From contig JAEZVF010000075.1 of the NCBI GenBank assembly GCA_023443225.1, positions 62,001-126,000 on the forward strand: a stretch of 64,000 nucleotides of DNA, read 5' to 3'. The notes beneath the pieces were generated by a model. It made no database searches and was not told the origin of the DNA. It worked only from the letters and a program-made list of their open reading frames with translations. The stretch comes from Bacillota bacterium (GTDB lineage: Bacteria > Bacillota > Clostridia > Lachnospirales > Lachnospiraceae). Positions within the stretch are counted from its first letter, which is position 1, and the number at the start of each line of letters is the position of its first letter. The position numbers were made by a program, and so were the translations under genes. Of the stretch, positions 1 to 8,470 are shown in pieces.

Positions 1-1
1 A

Positions 2-634
2 AATGCAATTCCTATTGAAGGCTTTGATAATTTTTATACTTCATATCAGTTTATTCAGGCCGTTTTGGCTACCGAGAAAGGATTGCAGCTGGATAGTGAA
101 CATTTAATGATGATTAGCCCGGATGAAGGTGGAATGACACGCTCGATCTATTATGCGAATCTTTTAGGCGTTGATATTGGAATGTTTTATAAACGTAGAG
201 ATTATTCCATCATGGAAAATGACGTACACCCAGTTGTTGCATATGAATTCCTTGGTCCAAGTATTGAAGGGAAAACTGTTTTTATTGTTGATGATATTAT
301 TTCAACCGGGGATAGTATTTTAGAAATTGCTTCTGAATTAAAGAAACGAAAGGCGGCAAAAATCTTCCTTTTTGTTACCTTTGGATTATTTACGAAAGGA
401 TATGATAAATTTGATGAATATTATAAAGCTGGCATTATAGACAGAGTATTCACAACGAATCTTGTCTATTGCCAGCCAGAGTTATTACAAAAACCTTATT
501 ATACCAATGTTGATTTCAGTCGTTACCTCGCTTTAATCATCGATACCATAAATCATGATAGATCCATCGATGGTATTCTAAATTCCACTAGCCGCATAAA
601 GGAAATCATAGCAGAATATAAGAAAACCAACTAG
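2..634 (+). CDS. prs: Ribose-phosphate pyrophosphokinase (PRPP synthetase), 5'-truncated by the window edge
   Basis: The reading frame is open from the first complete codon, so the start lies left of the window and only the C-terminal ~210 residues are present. The PRPP-binding loop VFIVDDIISTGDSI and the preceding SPDEGGMTRS and KRRDYS segments are those of the PRPP synthetase/phosphoribosyltransferase fold. The enzyme makes PRPP from ribose-5-phosphate and ATP for nucleotide, His and Trp synthesis. The internal TTG at 65 is not the start because family-typical sequence (FDNFYTSYQFIQAVLATE) continues upstream. The stop overlaps the stop of the convergent pgeF by four bases, and no terminator separates them. 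Confidence 0.85.
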   Translation, partial: NAIPIEGFDNFYTSYQFIQAVLATEKGLQLDSEHLMMISPDEGGMTRSIYYANLLGVDIGMFYKRRDYSIMENDVHPVVAYEFLGPSIEGKTVFIVDDIISTGDSILEIASELKKRKAAKIFLFVTFGLFTKGYDKFDEYYKAGIIDRVFTTNLVYCQPELLQKPYYTNVDFSRYLALIIDTINHDRSIDGILNSTSRIKEIIAEYKKTN

Positions 635-1473
635 TTTTCCTCCAACATCAAAAAAGCTGCCAGGGTTCCTCTTCTACCCTGGGTTGCACGGTGAGAAAAC
701 AATAGTTCGTTGTTACAGCAAGTACATACTCCTGAAACAGTAATGTTTTCCTCTGGTATTCCAGCATCCATCATAATATAACGATTTGCTTCCCAAAGGT
801 TTAACTGATATTTTCCATTCATCTTATCAATTACGATATCCTGTAGTTGATTCTCTGTAAATTCAGAACGAAATGCATTCTCAACATCTGCACTTACTTC
901 ATAACAATCCCCACAAATGGATGGGCCAATCACAGCAATCACATCTTTAGGATTTGTCCCAAAGTGCCTGGTCATTGCCTCAAGTGTAACCTTACCCATT
1001 CGATCTACCGTGCCTCTCCATCCGGAATGACTTAAGCCTATCGCATGGTTTTTCATATCTACAAAATACAATGGAACACAGTCTGCATAAAAAGTAACTA
1101 AGGGTATTCCAGTTGTATTTGTTATTAATCCATCTACTCCCTGATAATCGCGTTCTCTAAGAATTCCTTTTCCTGTATCCTCTTCTGTAACAAGTCTGAT
1201 TTCCGTGTTATGTACCTGATCGGACAAAACCAGTGAGTTCTTATCAAAACCCATACTGATACTGATTCTATTGAAATTTTCATCGACTGCTTCCGGTTCA
1301 TCCCCTCTATTATGTCCTAGATTCATACTCTCAAAACAACCTTTACTGACACCACCCAGCCTTGTTGAAAAACCATGACGTATGAACTTAAGTTCAGACA
1401 AGCATGGAAATGTTAAAAATGGTACTTTTGTTTCTATATTAAGAACAGCATTGCTGTTATTTTCAAATTTCAT
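631..1473 (-). CDS. pgeF: Purine nucleoside phosphorylase/laccase-domain protein, YfiH (PgeF) family
   Basis: 280 residues, normal for the YfiH/LACC1 family (older name: polyphenol oxidase). The metal-binding core is visible: TFYADCVPLYFVD, the HSGWRGTVDRMGK segment, and Cys residues in GPSICGDCYEV and SGVCTCCNNELLFSHR. Family members act on purine nucleosides and are linked to cell-wall precursor fidelity. It is the last gene of the block that runs from lepB through rbgA, rnhB, the FlhB-like gene and yraN, nine bases after yraN. Its 3' end overlaps prs head-on (631-634). Confidence 0.85.
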   Translation of the reverse strand: MKFENNSNAVLNIETKVPFLTFPCLSELKFIRHGFSTRLGGVSKGCFESMNLGHNRGDEPEAVDENFNRISISMGFDKNSLVLSDQVHNTEIRLVTEEDTGKGILRERDYQGVDGLITNTTGIPLVTFYADCVPLYFVDMKNHAIGLSHSGWRGTVDRMGKVTLEAMTRHFGTNPKDVIAVIGPSICGDCYEVSADVENAFRSEFTENQLQDIVIDKMNGKYQLNLWEANRYIMMDAGIPEENITVSGVCTCCNNELLFSHRATQGRRGTLAAFLMLEEN

Positions 1474-1482
1474 GAAACCTCC

Positions 1483-1839
1483 TTACTGTAATGCCTCAAA
1501 AGCATTCTGGATTAAAGTAATATCCTGATCTAAGATGATTACCACATCAAAACGGCATGGAGTATCCAAAGGAATCTGATGGGTCAGCATATAATACTGT
1601 GCTGTACGCGTAATCTTCCGTATTTTTCTCGTATCAACAGCTTCCTGTGGCAGTCCTTTTGATGTATTGGTCCTGTATTTGACTTCAATAAATACCAAAT
1701 ACTCCTGATCGTTTGCGATAATATCAATTTCACCGGTCCTACACCTAAAATTCTGTGTAATAACAACATAACCTTGCCCCGTTAAATATTTTGTAGCAAG
1801 TTGTTCATACTCCGTACCAACGGAACGCTTATTATACAT
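1483..1839 (-). CDS. yraN: UPF0102 (YraN-family) putative endonuclease-fold protein
   Basis: 118 residues, full length for UPF0102. It shows the restriction-endonuclease-like core: GTEYEQLATKYL at the N terminus, CRTGEIDIIANDQEYLVFIEVKYR with the D/E-x-K type residues, and a C-terminal PCRFDVVII strand. Members are linked to recombination or processing, but their activity is poorly defined. It starts two bases after the FlhB-like gene stop, with AAAGGGGAATAGCG just ahead of ATG, so it is co-transcribed. The yraN-rnhB neighbourhood is usual in Firmicutes. Confidence 0.85.
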   Translation of the reverse strand: MYNKRSVGTEYEQLATKYLTGQGYVVITQNFRCRTGEIDIIANDQEYLVFIEVKYRTNTSKGLPQEAVDTRKIRKITRTAQYYMLTHQIPLDTPCRFDVVIILDQDITLIQNAFEALQ

Positions 1840-1841
1840 CG

Positions 1842-2138
1842 CTATTCCCCTTTCGGCCGAAGTTTATCTTTTATACGATCCATATTATCTACAAACACCA
1901 ATACTTCTGCAACAACTTCATAAAGCTCCGGTGGTATATAATCACCAAGTTCCAATTTGGAAAGCGTTCCTGCTAATTTCTCATCCTTATGTACAGGAAT
2001 ATTAGCTTCTTTTGCTGTTTGAAGGATTTTATCCGCCAAATATCCTTTACCGGTAGCTAGAATTTTAGGTGCCTGTTCTTCCGGATTGTAAGCTAAAGCA
2101 ATCGCAGTTTTATTTTTTTTATCATTACGACTTGTCAT
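1842..2138 (-). CDS. Stand-alone FlhB C-terminal-domain protein (YlqH type)
   Basis: 98 residues matching only the cytoplasmic C-terminal domain of FlhB/EscU export-gate proteins: AIALAYNPEEQAPKILATGKG, then KEANIPVHKDEKLAGTLSKLELGDYIPPELYEVVAEVL. The NPTH autocleavage motif of true FlhB is absent; the equivalent site reads AYNPEE. There are no membrane segments. Such stand-alone paralogues are known between rnhB and yraN in Bacillus (ylqH) and can partly replace the FlhB C-domain, but their normal role is unsettled. Co-transcribed with rnhB and yraN. Confidence 0.82.
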   Translation of the reverse strand: MTSRNDKKNKTAIALAYNPEEQAPKILATGKGYLADKILQTAKEANIPVHKDEKLAGTLSKLELGDYIPPELYEVVAEVLVFVDNMDRIKDKLRPKGE

Positions 2139-2190
2139 TCCTACACCTCCGGTTATATTTCGTATTTACAATTTGATTGTATTCTTATAC

Positions 2191-2952
2191 TTATTGTATC
2201 AAGTTTTTGATAAAGCTGGCTCTATGTATTGGGCAGGGACCGAACCTTTGCAAGGCTTCTATATGCTCCCTGGAACCATAACCTTTGTTTCCTGCAAACC
2301 CATAGATTGGAAAAACCTTATCGTAGGCAACCATAAGCCGATCTCTGGTAACCTTTGCTATAATGCTTGCTGCAGCAATGGAGATACTTTTTGCATCCCC
2401 TTTAATGATAGGAACCTGTTTCATAGTTAGCAAAGGAATCGTAACTGCATCATTTAATAAAATATCCGGCTGAATAGACAAATTAGCTACTGCCTGCCGC
2501 ATTGCTTCATAGGTAGCCTGTAATATATTAAGTTCATCTATTTTGGCAGGAGAAACACTTCCTACCCCGACGGCTACCGCCTGCTCCATGATTTCATCGT
2601 ATAGTTCTTCCCGTTTTTTCTCTGAAAGCTGTTTTGAATCATTAATATATAATATGTTACAATCTTTAGGAAGAATCACAGCACTTGCTACCACAGGCCC
2701 AGCTAGCGGGCCTCTTCCAACTTCATCAATACCACATATATAGGTATAATCACTATATTTATTTTCATATAGTTTCATTTTTTCTGTGCGATTAATTTCA
2801 TCTTGTAATTTTTGCTTTTCTTTCTCATATTTTTCTATTAAACGTATGACACCTACTCTGGTATCAGTCCTGTATTTATTTAAGATATCGTCAATTTTAT
2901 CTTGATTCGCAAGAGCTAATTCATTTTTTATATCCGATATTTTAACTTCCAT
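2191..2952 (-). CDS. rnhB: Ribonuclease HII
   Basis: Hydrolyses RNA in RNA-DNA hybrids and incises at single ribonucleotides. The catalytic motifs CGIDEVGRGPLAGPVVASAV and INDSKQLSEKKRE, plus the later ILLNDAV and GDAKSISIAAASIIAKVTRDR, carry the DEDD active-site acids. The first ~75 residues form a Lys/Glu-rich helical extension before the catalytic domain, also seen in Bacillus RNase HII. The chosen ATG has GAAAGG about 10 bases upstream; the frame continues to 2976 with another ATG at 2970 lacking a ribosome site. Sits between rbgA and the FlhB-like gene. Confidence 0.92.
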   Translation of the reverse strand: MEVKISDIKNELALANQDKIDDILNKYRTDTRVGVIRLIEKYEKEKQKLQDEINRTEKMKLYENKYSDYTYICGIDEVGRGPLAGPVVASAVILPKDCNILYINDSKQLSEKKREELYDEIMEQAVAVGVGSVSPAKIDELNILQATYEAMRQAVANLSIQPDILLNDAVTIPLLTMKQVPIIKGDAKSISIAAASIIAKVTRDRLMVAYDKVFPIYGFAGNKGYGSREHIEALQRFGPCPIHRASFIKNLIQ

Positions 2953-3006
2953 CTGGTAATGACCTTTCATTTGCAATTATCTTTTGTTTTACTTTCCAGT
3001 TATCTA

Positions 3007-3870
3007 TCAATTTCCCTGTTCTTCTACAGTTGGTGGAAACTCAAGGGTTATATTCCCTAACCTGCCATTACGGAAGTCGTCCATAAGAATACCGGCAGCT
3101 TTTGTAAGATCCAGCTCTCCGCCTTTTATTAGACAACCTCTTTTTTCTGCAATACGGTTTAACATAATTACCGAATCCTCACTATGTTCAACCTTATAAT
3201 GATTTGCAAGTTTATCAGGGTAATATACATTTAGAAATTTAATTAATTCCAAGGATAATTCAAGAATATTAAGAATTTCTTCACGAATCGATCCAATAAA
3301 AGCCAAACGAAGTCCTACGCTCTGATCTTCGAATTTTGGCCAAAGAATACCAGGGGTATCTAATAACTCTATATTCTTACTTAGTTTAATCCATTGCTTC
3401 CCTTTTGTTACTCCAGGTTTGTTTCCTGTTTTTGCACAGGCTCTTCCCGCAAAGCTGTTTATAAAGGTTGATTTACCAACATTCGGTATTCCAACTACCA
3501 TTGCTCGAACCGGACGATTAAGAATTCCTCTTTTCCTGTCTCTTTCGATTTTCTCCTTACAGGCCAGTTGTACTACATCATTCACCTTTTTCACGCCATT
3601 TCCTGACTTTGAATTCACCAGCGTTACAAAATAACCCTTCTCTTCAAAGAAGGCTTTCCACTTTTCTGTATATTTTGAATCCGCTAAATCATATTTATTT
3701 AATAATATGACTCTTGATTTGTTTTTTGCTAACTCATCGATGTCGGGATTCTTACTGCTGTAAGGAATTCTGGCATCTACCAACTCAATGACAACATCGA
3801 TTAGTTTCATATCCTCCTGCATCATACGTTTTGCTTTTGTCATATGACCAGGGTACCATTGAAAATGCAT
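3007..3870 (-). CDS. rbgA: Ribosome biogenesis GTPase (YlqF/RbgA)
   Basis: 287 residues. It is a circularly permuted GTPase: the G4 motif LLNKYDLAD (from ~residue 57) precedes the G1 P-loop GIPNVGKSTFINSF (~128) and the G3 segment LLDTPGILWP. The N-terminal HFQWYPGHMTKAKR is diagnostic. Needed for late assembly of the 50S subunit in Bacillus. Its ATG directly follows the lepB stop with no gap (AGAGGGTAATTAA-ATG), implying coupled translation. Normal length, nothing odd. Confidence 0.94.
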   Translation of the reverse strand: MHFQWYPGHMTKAKRMMQEDMKLIDVVIELVDARIPYSSKNPDIDELAKNKSRVILLNKYDLADSKYTEKWKAFFEEKGYFVTLVNSKSGNGVKKVNDVVQLACKEKIERDRKRGILNRPVRAMVVGIPNVGKSTFINSFAGRACAKTGNKPGVTKGKQWIKLSKNIELLDTPGILWPKFEDQSVGLRLAFIGSIREEILNILELSLELIKFLNVYYPDKLANHYKVEHSEDSVIMLNRIAEKRGCLIKGGELDLTKAAGILMDDFRNGRLGNITLEFPPTVEEQGN

Positions 3871-4461
3871 TTAATTACCCTCTTTTTTTATATTTATTTT
3901 ATTTACAAAATTAAAATGATTCGTTCGAATCCATGCTTTTCCTACAATATCATCAAACAATATATTACCAATATTGGCAAATCGGCTATCTTCGCTGTTA
4001 TTCCGATTGTCACCCAATACAAAATATTCGTTTTCTTCCAGTTTTATCTCTTCTGCAGCAAGCCCATTATTATTTATTTCTTCCGTTACCATAGGTTCTG
4101 TAATTTTCTTACCATCAATATAGATAGAGCCTTCATCAATCTGGATTGTTTCACCTGGTAACCCTATGATTCTTTTTATATTCAAATAGCTGTGTTCCTT
4201 ATCACTTTGTTTAAATACAATAACATCAAATCGCTTTGGTTTCGTAAAACGATAGGAAAATTTATTGACAATTATTTTGTCATTATTCTGTAATGTAATC
4301 TGCATGGAATCACCCATCATAGTGGTTCTTTCAACTGCAAAATGAACTAGAAAATAGGCAAGCAAGATTACAAATACTATTTCTACAATCCAAATCAGTG
4401 TTTGTATAATTATCTTTTTTATCAAAGGTTTTTTACTTTCTTTCTCAAAATTAAAGTCCAT
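3871..4461 (-). CDS. lepB: Signal peptidase I
   Basis: 196 residues with one N-terminal membrane anchor (about residues 15-38), then the catalytic Ser in MMGDSMQITLQ and the general-base Lys in LNIKRIIGLPGE, followed by the box E signature FVLGDNRNNSEDSR. This is the S26A Ser-Lys protease that cleaves signal peptides from exported proteins on the outer membrane face. A hairpin with a T tract separates it from rplS upstream, so it probably has its own promoter or depends on read-through. Co-directional and adjacent to rbgA. Confidence 0.93.
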   Translation of the reverse strand: MDFNFEKESKKPLIKKIIIQTLIWIVEIVFVILLAYFLVHFAVERTTMMGDSMQITLQNNDKIIVNKFSYRFTKPKRFDVIVFKQSDKEHSYLNIKRIIGLPGETIQIDEGSIYIDGKKITEPMVTEEINNNGLAAEEIKLEENEYFVLGDNRNNSEDSRFANIGNILFDDIVGKAWIRTNHFNFVNKINIKKEGN

Positions 4462-4483
4462 ACCTATCTCCTTTCCATCAATT

Positions 4484-4518
4484 CTAAAAAAGGGACAATA
4501 CCTAAGTACTTGTCCCTT
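4484..4518 (-). terminator. Rho-independent terminator after rplS
   Basis: Inverted repeat AAGGGACAA / TTGTCCCTT (4490-4498 and 4510-4518) with a partly paired TAC/GTA inside the loop. On the minus strand it is followed by TTTTT. It lies between the rplS stop and the lepB start and would end or attenuate the ribosomal-protein operon. Confidence 0.8.
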
Positions 4519-4541
4519 CCCATTTTTTCATGTTATAATGA

Positions 4542-4889
4542 TTATTTAAGTAATTCCTTAACTTTTGCTCTCTTACCTACTCTACCACGTAAATAAGTTA
4601 ACTTAGCTCTTCTTACTTTACCAAAGCGAATAACTTCAACTTTTTCTACACTAGGAGAATGCAATGGCCAAGTTTTTTCAACACCGATACCGTTAGAAGA
4701 TTTTCTAACTGTAAATGTTTCTCTTGCTCCACCATTCTGTCTTTTAAAGACAACGCCTTCAAAAATCTGAGTTCTTTCGCGGTTACCTTCTTTTACTTTT
4801 GCATATACTTTTACAGTATCGCCTACGTTGAAATTATCAACTTTTTCTTTGAGCTGAGCAGCTTCAATTTCTCTAATAATATTATTCAT
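4542..4889 (-). CDS. rplS: 50S ribosomal protein L19
   Basis: 115 residues, full length. Recognisable L19 sequence includes FNVGDTVKVYAKVKEGNRERTQIFEG, the central GVEKTWPLHSPSVEKVEV and the C-terminal KLTYLRGRVGKRAKVKE. Binds at the 30S-50S interface. AAGGAGGTCACAAA precedes the ATG. It follows trmD with a 150-base leader, unusually long for this otherwise tight operon, and is followed by a terminator. Confidence 0.96.
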   Translation of the reverse strand: MNNIIREIEAAQLKEKVDNFNVGDTVKVYAKVKEGNRERTQIFEGVVFKRQNGGARETFTVRKSSNGIGVEKTWPLHSPSVEKVEVIRFGKVRRAKLTYLRGRVGKRAKVKELLK

Positions 4890-5010
4890 TTTGTGACCTC
4901 CTTCATATTCGATGTTCTTAATACCTTGCTTGTCTTATATCTATCATAGAAGCGGTGTACCAGAGGACCATCCCATCTCACAACAATTAACTTTATCACA
5001 TTCATAACCA
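4890..5010 (-). promoter_or_regulatory. Untranslated leader of rplS, candidate L19 autoregulatory leader
   Basis: The 150 bases between trmD and rplS hold no gene. The minus-strand transcript contains a short hairpin GCATTC/GAATGT and a GC-richer segment GATGGGATGGTCCTCTGGTA upstream of the ribosome site, which suggests conserved RNA structure. Firmicutes are known to carry an L19 leader at this place (Rfam L19_leader); assignment here is by position and general look, not by a covariance-model match. Confidence 0.45.
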
Positions 5011-5039
5011 GAATGCAAGTAGTTTTATTCTGTTTTATT

Positions 5040-5798
5040 CTATTTATTTTGGTTTTTGAAATATGTTTTCAAAAATTCTTTTTCCTTTTCAGTCAGTACA
5101 GCTTTTTCCAATAAGTCCGGGCGATTATTTGCCGTCCGAATCATGGACTGTTCTTTTCGCCAACGTTCTATATTTGCATGATGACCGGACAGCAAAACCT
5201 CCGGTACACGTTTCTCCATAAACACTTCGGGTCTTGTATATTGTGGGTATTCCAACAAATTATCCTGAAAAGACTCAAATTCAGCCGACACATCATTATT
5301 TAACACCCCAGGCACCAATCTGGAGATAGCATCCATCATAACCATAGCAGGCAATTCTCCACCGGTTAATACATAGTCACCAATTGAGATATAGTCCGTA
5401 ACAATCATATCCAGAACTCTTTCATCGATTCCTTCATAATGGCCACATAAAAAAACTAAATCTTCTTCCTTTGCTAACTCTTCTGCTATTCCCTGCTGGA
5501 ATACTTTTCCCTGAGGTGTAAGATAGATCACTCGGGGATGTGCTTCTTCAGGTTTTCTTTTAGAAATCTGCTCTTTAATCGATTGATATGCACTATAAAC
5601 CGGTCCAGGCGCCATAACCATACCGGCTCCTCCACCGTAAGGGTAATCATCTACATGATTATGTTTGTCTTCAGAAAAATCCCGGATATTAATTGTCTGC
5701 AAGGAAAGGAGGCCTTTTTCTAATGCTCTTCCAATGATACTCGTATTCAGTCCCTGCTCTATCATGTCAGGAAATAATGTCATTACATGATAATTCAT
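5040..5798 (-). CDS. trmD: tRNA (guanine37-N1)-methyltransferase
   Basis: 252 residues. N-terminal MTLFPDMI and the DYPYGGGAGMVMAPGPVY segment, then the knotted AdoMet-binding core LCGHYEGIDERV and ISIGDYVLTGGELPAM, are TrmD signatures. It methylates G37 of tRNAs to prevent +1 frameshifting. The C-terminal half carries the usual HHANIERWRKEQS segment. Follows rimM by about 40 bases in the conserved rpsP-khpA-rimM-trmD-rplS order. Confidence 0.96.
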   Translation of the reverse strand: MNYHVMTLFPDMIEQGLNTSIIGRALEKGLLSLQTINIRDFSEDKHNHVDDYPYGGGAGMVMAPGPVYSAYQSIKEQISKRKPEEAHPRVIYLTPQGKVFQQGIAEELAKEEDLVFLCGHYEGIDERVLDMIVTDYISIGDYVLTGGELPAMVMMDAISRLVPGVLNNDVSAEFESFQDNLLEYPQYTRPEVFMEKRVPEVLLSGHHANIERWRKEQSMIRTANNRPDLLEKAVLTEKEKEFLKTYFKNQNK

Positions 5799-5840
5799 GA
5801 TACTCCTCTTTCTACAGCTCTCGTTATTAATAATAGCTGT

Positions 5841-6347
5841 CTAGATTAATCCAGGCATAATATGAACCTTAATTCTTTTGTTCTCCACGTCCACATCCAG
5901 AATGCACTCTTTTATAGATGGCAACAAAATCTCTTTTCCATCCTTTGTCTTTACTACATATACATCATTTGCACCAGTAGTTAGAATCTCAACTAATTCA
6001 CCCAGCTCGTCTTCTTCATCGGTAAACACACTAGATCCAATCAAATCATAAATAAAGTATTCGCCTTCTTTTAACTCAACAGCATTCTCCCTCGTGACGA
6101 GTAAATCTTTGCCTTTATATTTTTCTATATCATTTATATTATTAATTCCCTTGAACTTAAGGATAACAAATTGTTTAAAATACTTTACACCCTCAATATC
6201 AAGTTCTATATGTTCTTTTCCCGTATCAAGAATAACCTGCTTTAAATCATTAAAACGGTTATTATCATCCGTAGTAGGGAATACCTTGACTTCACCTTTA
6301 ATACCATGGGTTGATGATATTACACCAACTCTTAAGAAATCATCCAT
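5841..6347 (-). CDS. rimM: 16S rRNA processing protein RimM
   Basis: 168 residues from the chosen start. RVGVISSTHGIKGEVKVFPTTDD is the RimM N-terminal domain, followed by the PRC-barrel part (LKEGEYFIYDLIGSSVFTDE and the terminal VDVENKRIKVHIMPGLI). Binds S19 and aids 30S head maturation. The frame extends to 6404, but ATG at 6347 has GAAAGAGG six bases upstream and matches the family's N terminus, so the longer form is not used. Confidence 0.93.
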   Translation of the reverse strand: MDDFLRVGVISSTHGIKGEVKVFPTTDDNNRFNDLKQVILDTGKEHIELDIEGVKYFKQFVILKFKGINNINDIEKYKGKDLLVTRENAVELKEGEYFIYDLIGSSVFTDEEDELGELVEILTTGANDVYVVKTKDGKEILLPSIKECILDVDVENKRIKVHIMPGLI

Positions 6348-6442
6348 AACTGCCTCTTTCTGCATATTAGCAAAACAAGAACCCACGCCGTAATGGCAAG
6401 TCATATTTGACAGGGTTCTTGTAATTTACAAATTCATATAAC

Positions 6443-6673
6443 CTATTGTAATATCTCAACAATTACTTTTTTGTCATCCTTGGTAGCTGCTGCTTTCACT
6501 ACTGTACGAATGGACTTTGCTATACGGCCTTGTTTACCAATAACCTTTCCCATATCTTCAGGTGCAACCTTTAATTCTACAACGATAGACTTATCGGTTT
6601 CCTTTTCAGTTACAACAACTTCTTCAGGGTGATCAACGAGTGATGTAGCAATTACTTTAACTAATTCTTTCAT
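6443..6673 (-). CDS. khpA: KH-domain RNA-binding protein KhpA (YlqC)
   Basis: 76 residues, a single type II KH domain with the GxxG-bearing segment MGKVIGKQGRIAKSIRTVVKA. KhpA pairs with KhpB/Jag and affects cell division and RNA metabolism in Firmicutes. Position between rpsP and rimM is the conserved one. Strong GGAGGTGAAGAGT-type ribosome site ahead of ATG. Full length. Confidence 0.93.
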   Translation of the reverse strand: MKELVKVIATSLVDHPEEVVVTEKETDKSIVVELKVAPEDMGKVIGKQGRIAKSIRTVVKAAATKDDKKVIVEILQ

Positions 6674-6758
6674 TACTCTTCACCTCCACAGGAATGTGAA
6701 TGCACTGTAAAATGCAATTTAAGCAGAATTAAATCTGAATAATATAAGAATTAAAATA

Positions 6759-7004
6759 TTATTTTGCAATTCCTGCTTTTTTAAATAAGTTACCTACAGT
6801 TTCGGTAGGTTGAGCACCATTTGATAACCATTTCTTAGCTGCTTCCTCATTAATCTGGAAAACAGTTGGATCTTGAGTCGGATCATAAGTACCGATCTCT
6901 TCGATGAATTTACCATCTCTTGGTGATCTGGAATCTGAAACAACGATTCTATAGAAAGGAGCTTTCTTTTGTCCCAATCTCTTTAATCTAATCTTTACTG
7001 CCAT
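6759..7004 (-). CDS. rpsP: 30S ribosomal protein S16
   Basis: 81 residues, full length. VKIRLKRLGQKKAPFYRIVV and SRSPRDGKFIEEIGTYDP are the universally conserved S16 N-terminal blocks. AAGGAGGTGAACGATA-ATG supports the start. It lies about 80 bases after ffh and heads the rpsP-khpA-rimM-trmD-rplS block. Confidence 0.97.
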   Translation of the reverse strand: MAVKIRLKRLGQKKAPFYRIVVSDSRSPRDGKFIEEIGTYDPTQDPTVFQINEEAAKKWLSNGAQPTETVGNLFKKAGIAK

Positions 7005-7081
7005 TATCGTTCACCTCCTTAACATAAGTATCTATTGTAAAAGTTATAACATAAATTATTTATAACAAAACAATGACTAAA

Positions 7082-8428
7082 TTAAAATCCAAACGGAAGT
7101 TTGAATTTACCACGTTTACCGCCCTTACTACCAAGCATTCCCGAAAATTGCTTCATCATCTTCTTGGACTGTTCATATTGTTTCACTAATTTGTTGACTT
7201 CACTGATGTCAACCCCGGCACCTTTTGCGATTCTCTTCTTTCTGGAAGGATTAATAATATCCGGATGAGAACGTTCTGCCTTTGTCATAGAATAAATGAT
7301 GGCTTCCGTAGAAGAAAAGTCAGCCGAGTCTACATCTACATCTTTTAATTGGCCGCTCATTCCTGGTATCATACCTAACATATCTCCGATACCACCCATC
7401 TTTTTTACCTGCTGTATCGAATCCAAGAAATCATTAAAGTCAAATTCTGATTTTTTGATTTTCTTCTCTAATTCTTTGGCTTTTTCTTCATCAAAATTAG
7501 CCTGGGCTTTATCAATTAAGGTTAAAATGTCACCCATACCAAGAATTCTCGAAGCCATACGGTCTGGATAAAACTGTTCTAAGTCAGATAGTTTTTCACC
7601 CATACCTACATATAAGATTGGTTTGCCGGTTACTGCACGAATCGAAAGTGCAGCTCCACCTCTGGTATCACCATCTAATTTCGTTAAGATAACACCGTCG
7701 ATACCAATTTTCTGATTGAACATTTCTGATACATTTACTGCATCTTGACCAGTCATAGAATCGACAACTAATATCGTTTGGTATACTGAAATATTTTCTT
7801 TAATTTCAATTAACTCATTCATCATGTCTTCATCAATATGAAGACGTCCCGCGGTATCTAAGATTACAACGTTATAATTATTCTTAACCGCATGTTCCAA
7901 TGCTGCTTTGGCTATATTAACTGGCTTATGCTTATCTCCCATCGAGAATACAGGAACACCCTGCTTCTCTCCATTAATCTGCAACTGTTCAATCGCAGCT
8001 GGTCGATAGATATCACAAGCAACCAGTAATGGCTTCTTTCCTTTGGATTTAAACTTGCCTGCAAGCTTTGCAGTAGTCGTAGTTTTACCGGCTCCTTGTA
8101 AACCGCACATTAAGATAACCGTTATTTCATTGCCCGGTTTAAAAGCGATTTCGGTAGTCTCGGAACCCATTAAGGTAACCATTTCTTCATTTACTATCTT
8201 AATTACCATCTGACCAGGTGTTAAACTATTCATTACATCCTGACCAACTGCCCGTTCCTGTACCGATTTAATAAAATTCTTTACAACTTTAAAGTTAACA
8301 TCTGCTTCCAATAAAGCCATCTTAACTTCCTTTAAGGCTGCTGCTACATCTGCTTCCGATAAACGACCCTTGCCTCGCAGGTTTTTAAATACATTTTGCA
8401 GTTTTTCAGATAAGCTGTCAAAAGCCAT
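7082..8428 (-). CDS. ffh: Signal recognition particle GTPase Ffh (SRP54)
   Basis: 448 residues in N-G-M order. Helical N domain, G domain with P-loop GLQGAGKTTTTAKLA (~106-120), DTAGRLHIDEDM and LTKLDGDTRGGAALS, then the Met-rich M domain (KKMGGIGDMLGMIPGMS, KKMMKQFSGMLGSKGGKRGK) that binds 4.5S RNA and signal peptides. Works with FtsY, encoded at 43-44 kb. Preceded by ylxM, as is typical. Confidence 0.97.
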   Translation of the reverse strand: MAFDSLSEKLQNVFKNLRGKGRLSEADVAAALKEVKMALLEADVNFKVVKNFIKSVQERAVGQDVMNSLTPGQMVIKIVNEEMVTLMGSETTEIAFKPGNEITVILMCGLQGAGKTTTTAKLAGKFKSKGKKPLLVACDIYRPAAIEQLQINGEKQGVPVFSMGDKHKPVNIAKAALEHAVKNNYNVVILDTAGRLHIDEDMMNELIEIKENISVYQTILVVDSMTGQDAVNVSEMFNQKIGIDGVILTKLDGDTRGGAALSIRAVTGKPILYVGMGEKLSDLEQFYPDRMASRILGMGDILTLIDKAQANFDEEKAKELEKKIKKSEFDFNDFLDSIQQVKKMGGIGDMLGMIPGMSGQLKDVDVDSADFSSTEAIIYSMTKAERSHPDIINPSRKKRIAKGAGVDISEVNKLVKQYEQSKKMMKQFSGMLGSKGGKRGKFKLPFGF

Positions 8429-8470
8429 GCTAAACCTCCTGTTCCTTTTGGTTAACTATATCCACCTATA

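Noticed and set aside
847..1035. Plus-strand ORF inside pgeF, one of many antisense ORFs over conserved genes
   Set aside because: Antisense to clearly coding sequence with no independent start signal; the same applies to the other shadows in ftsY, smc, trmD, cinA and recA.
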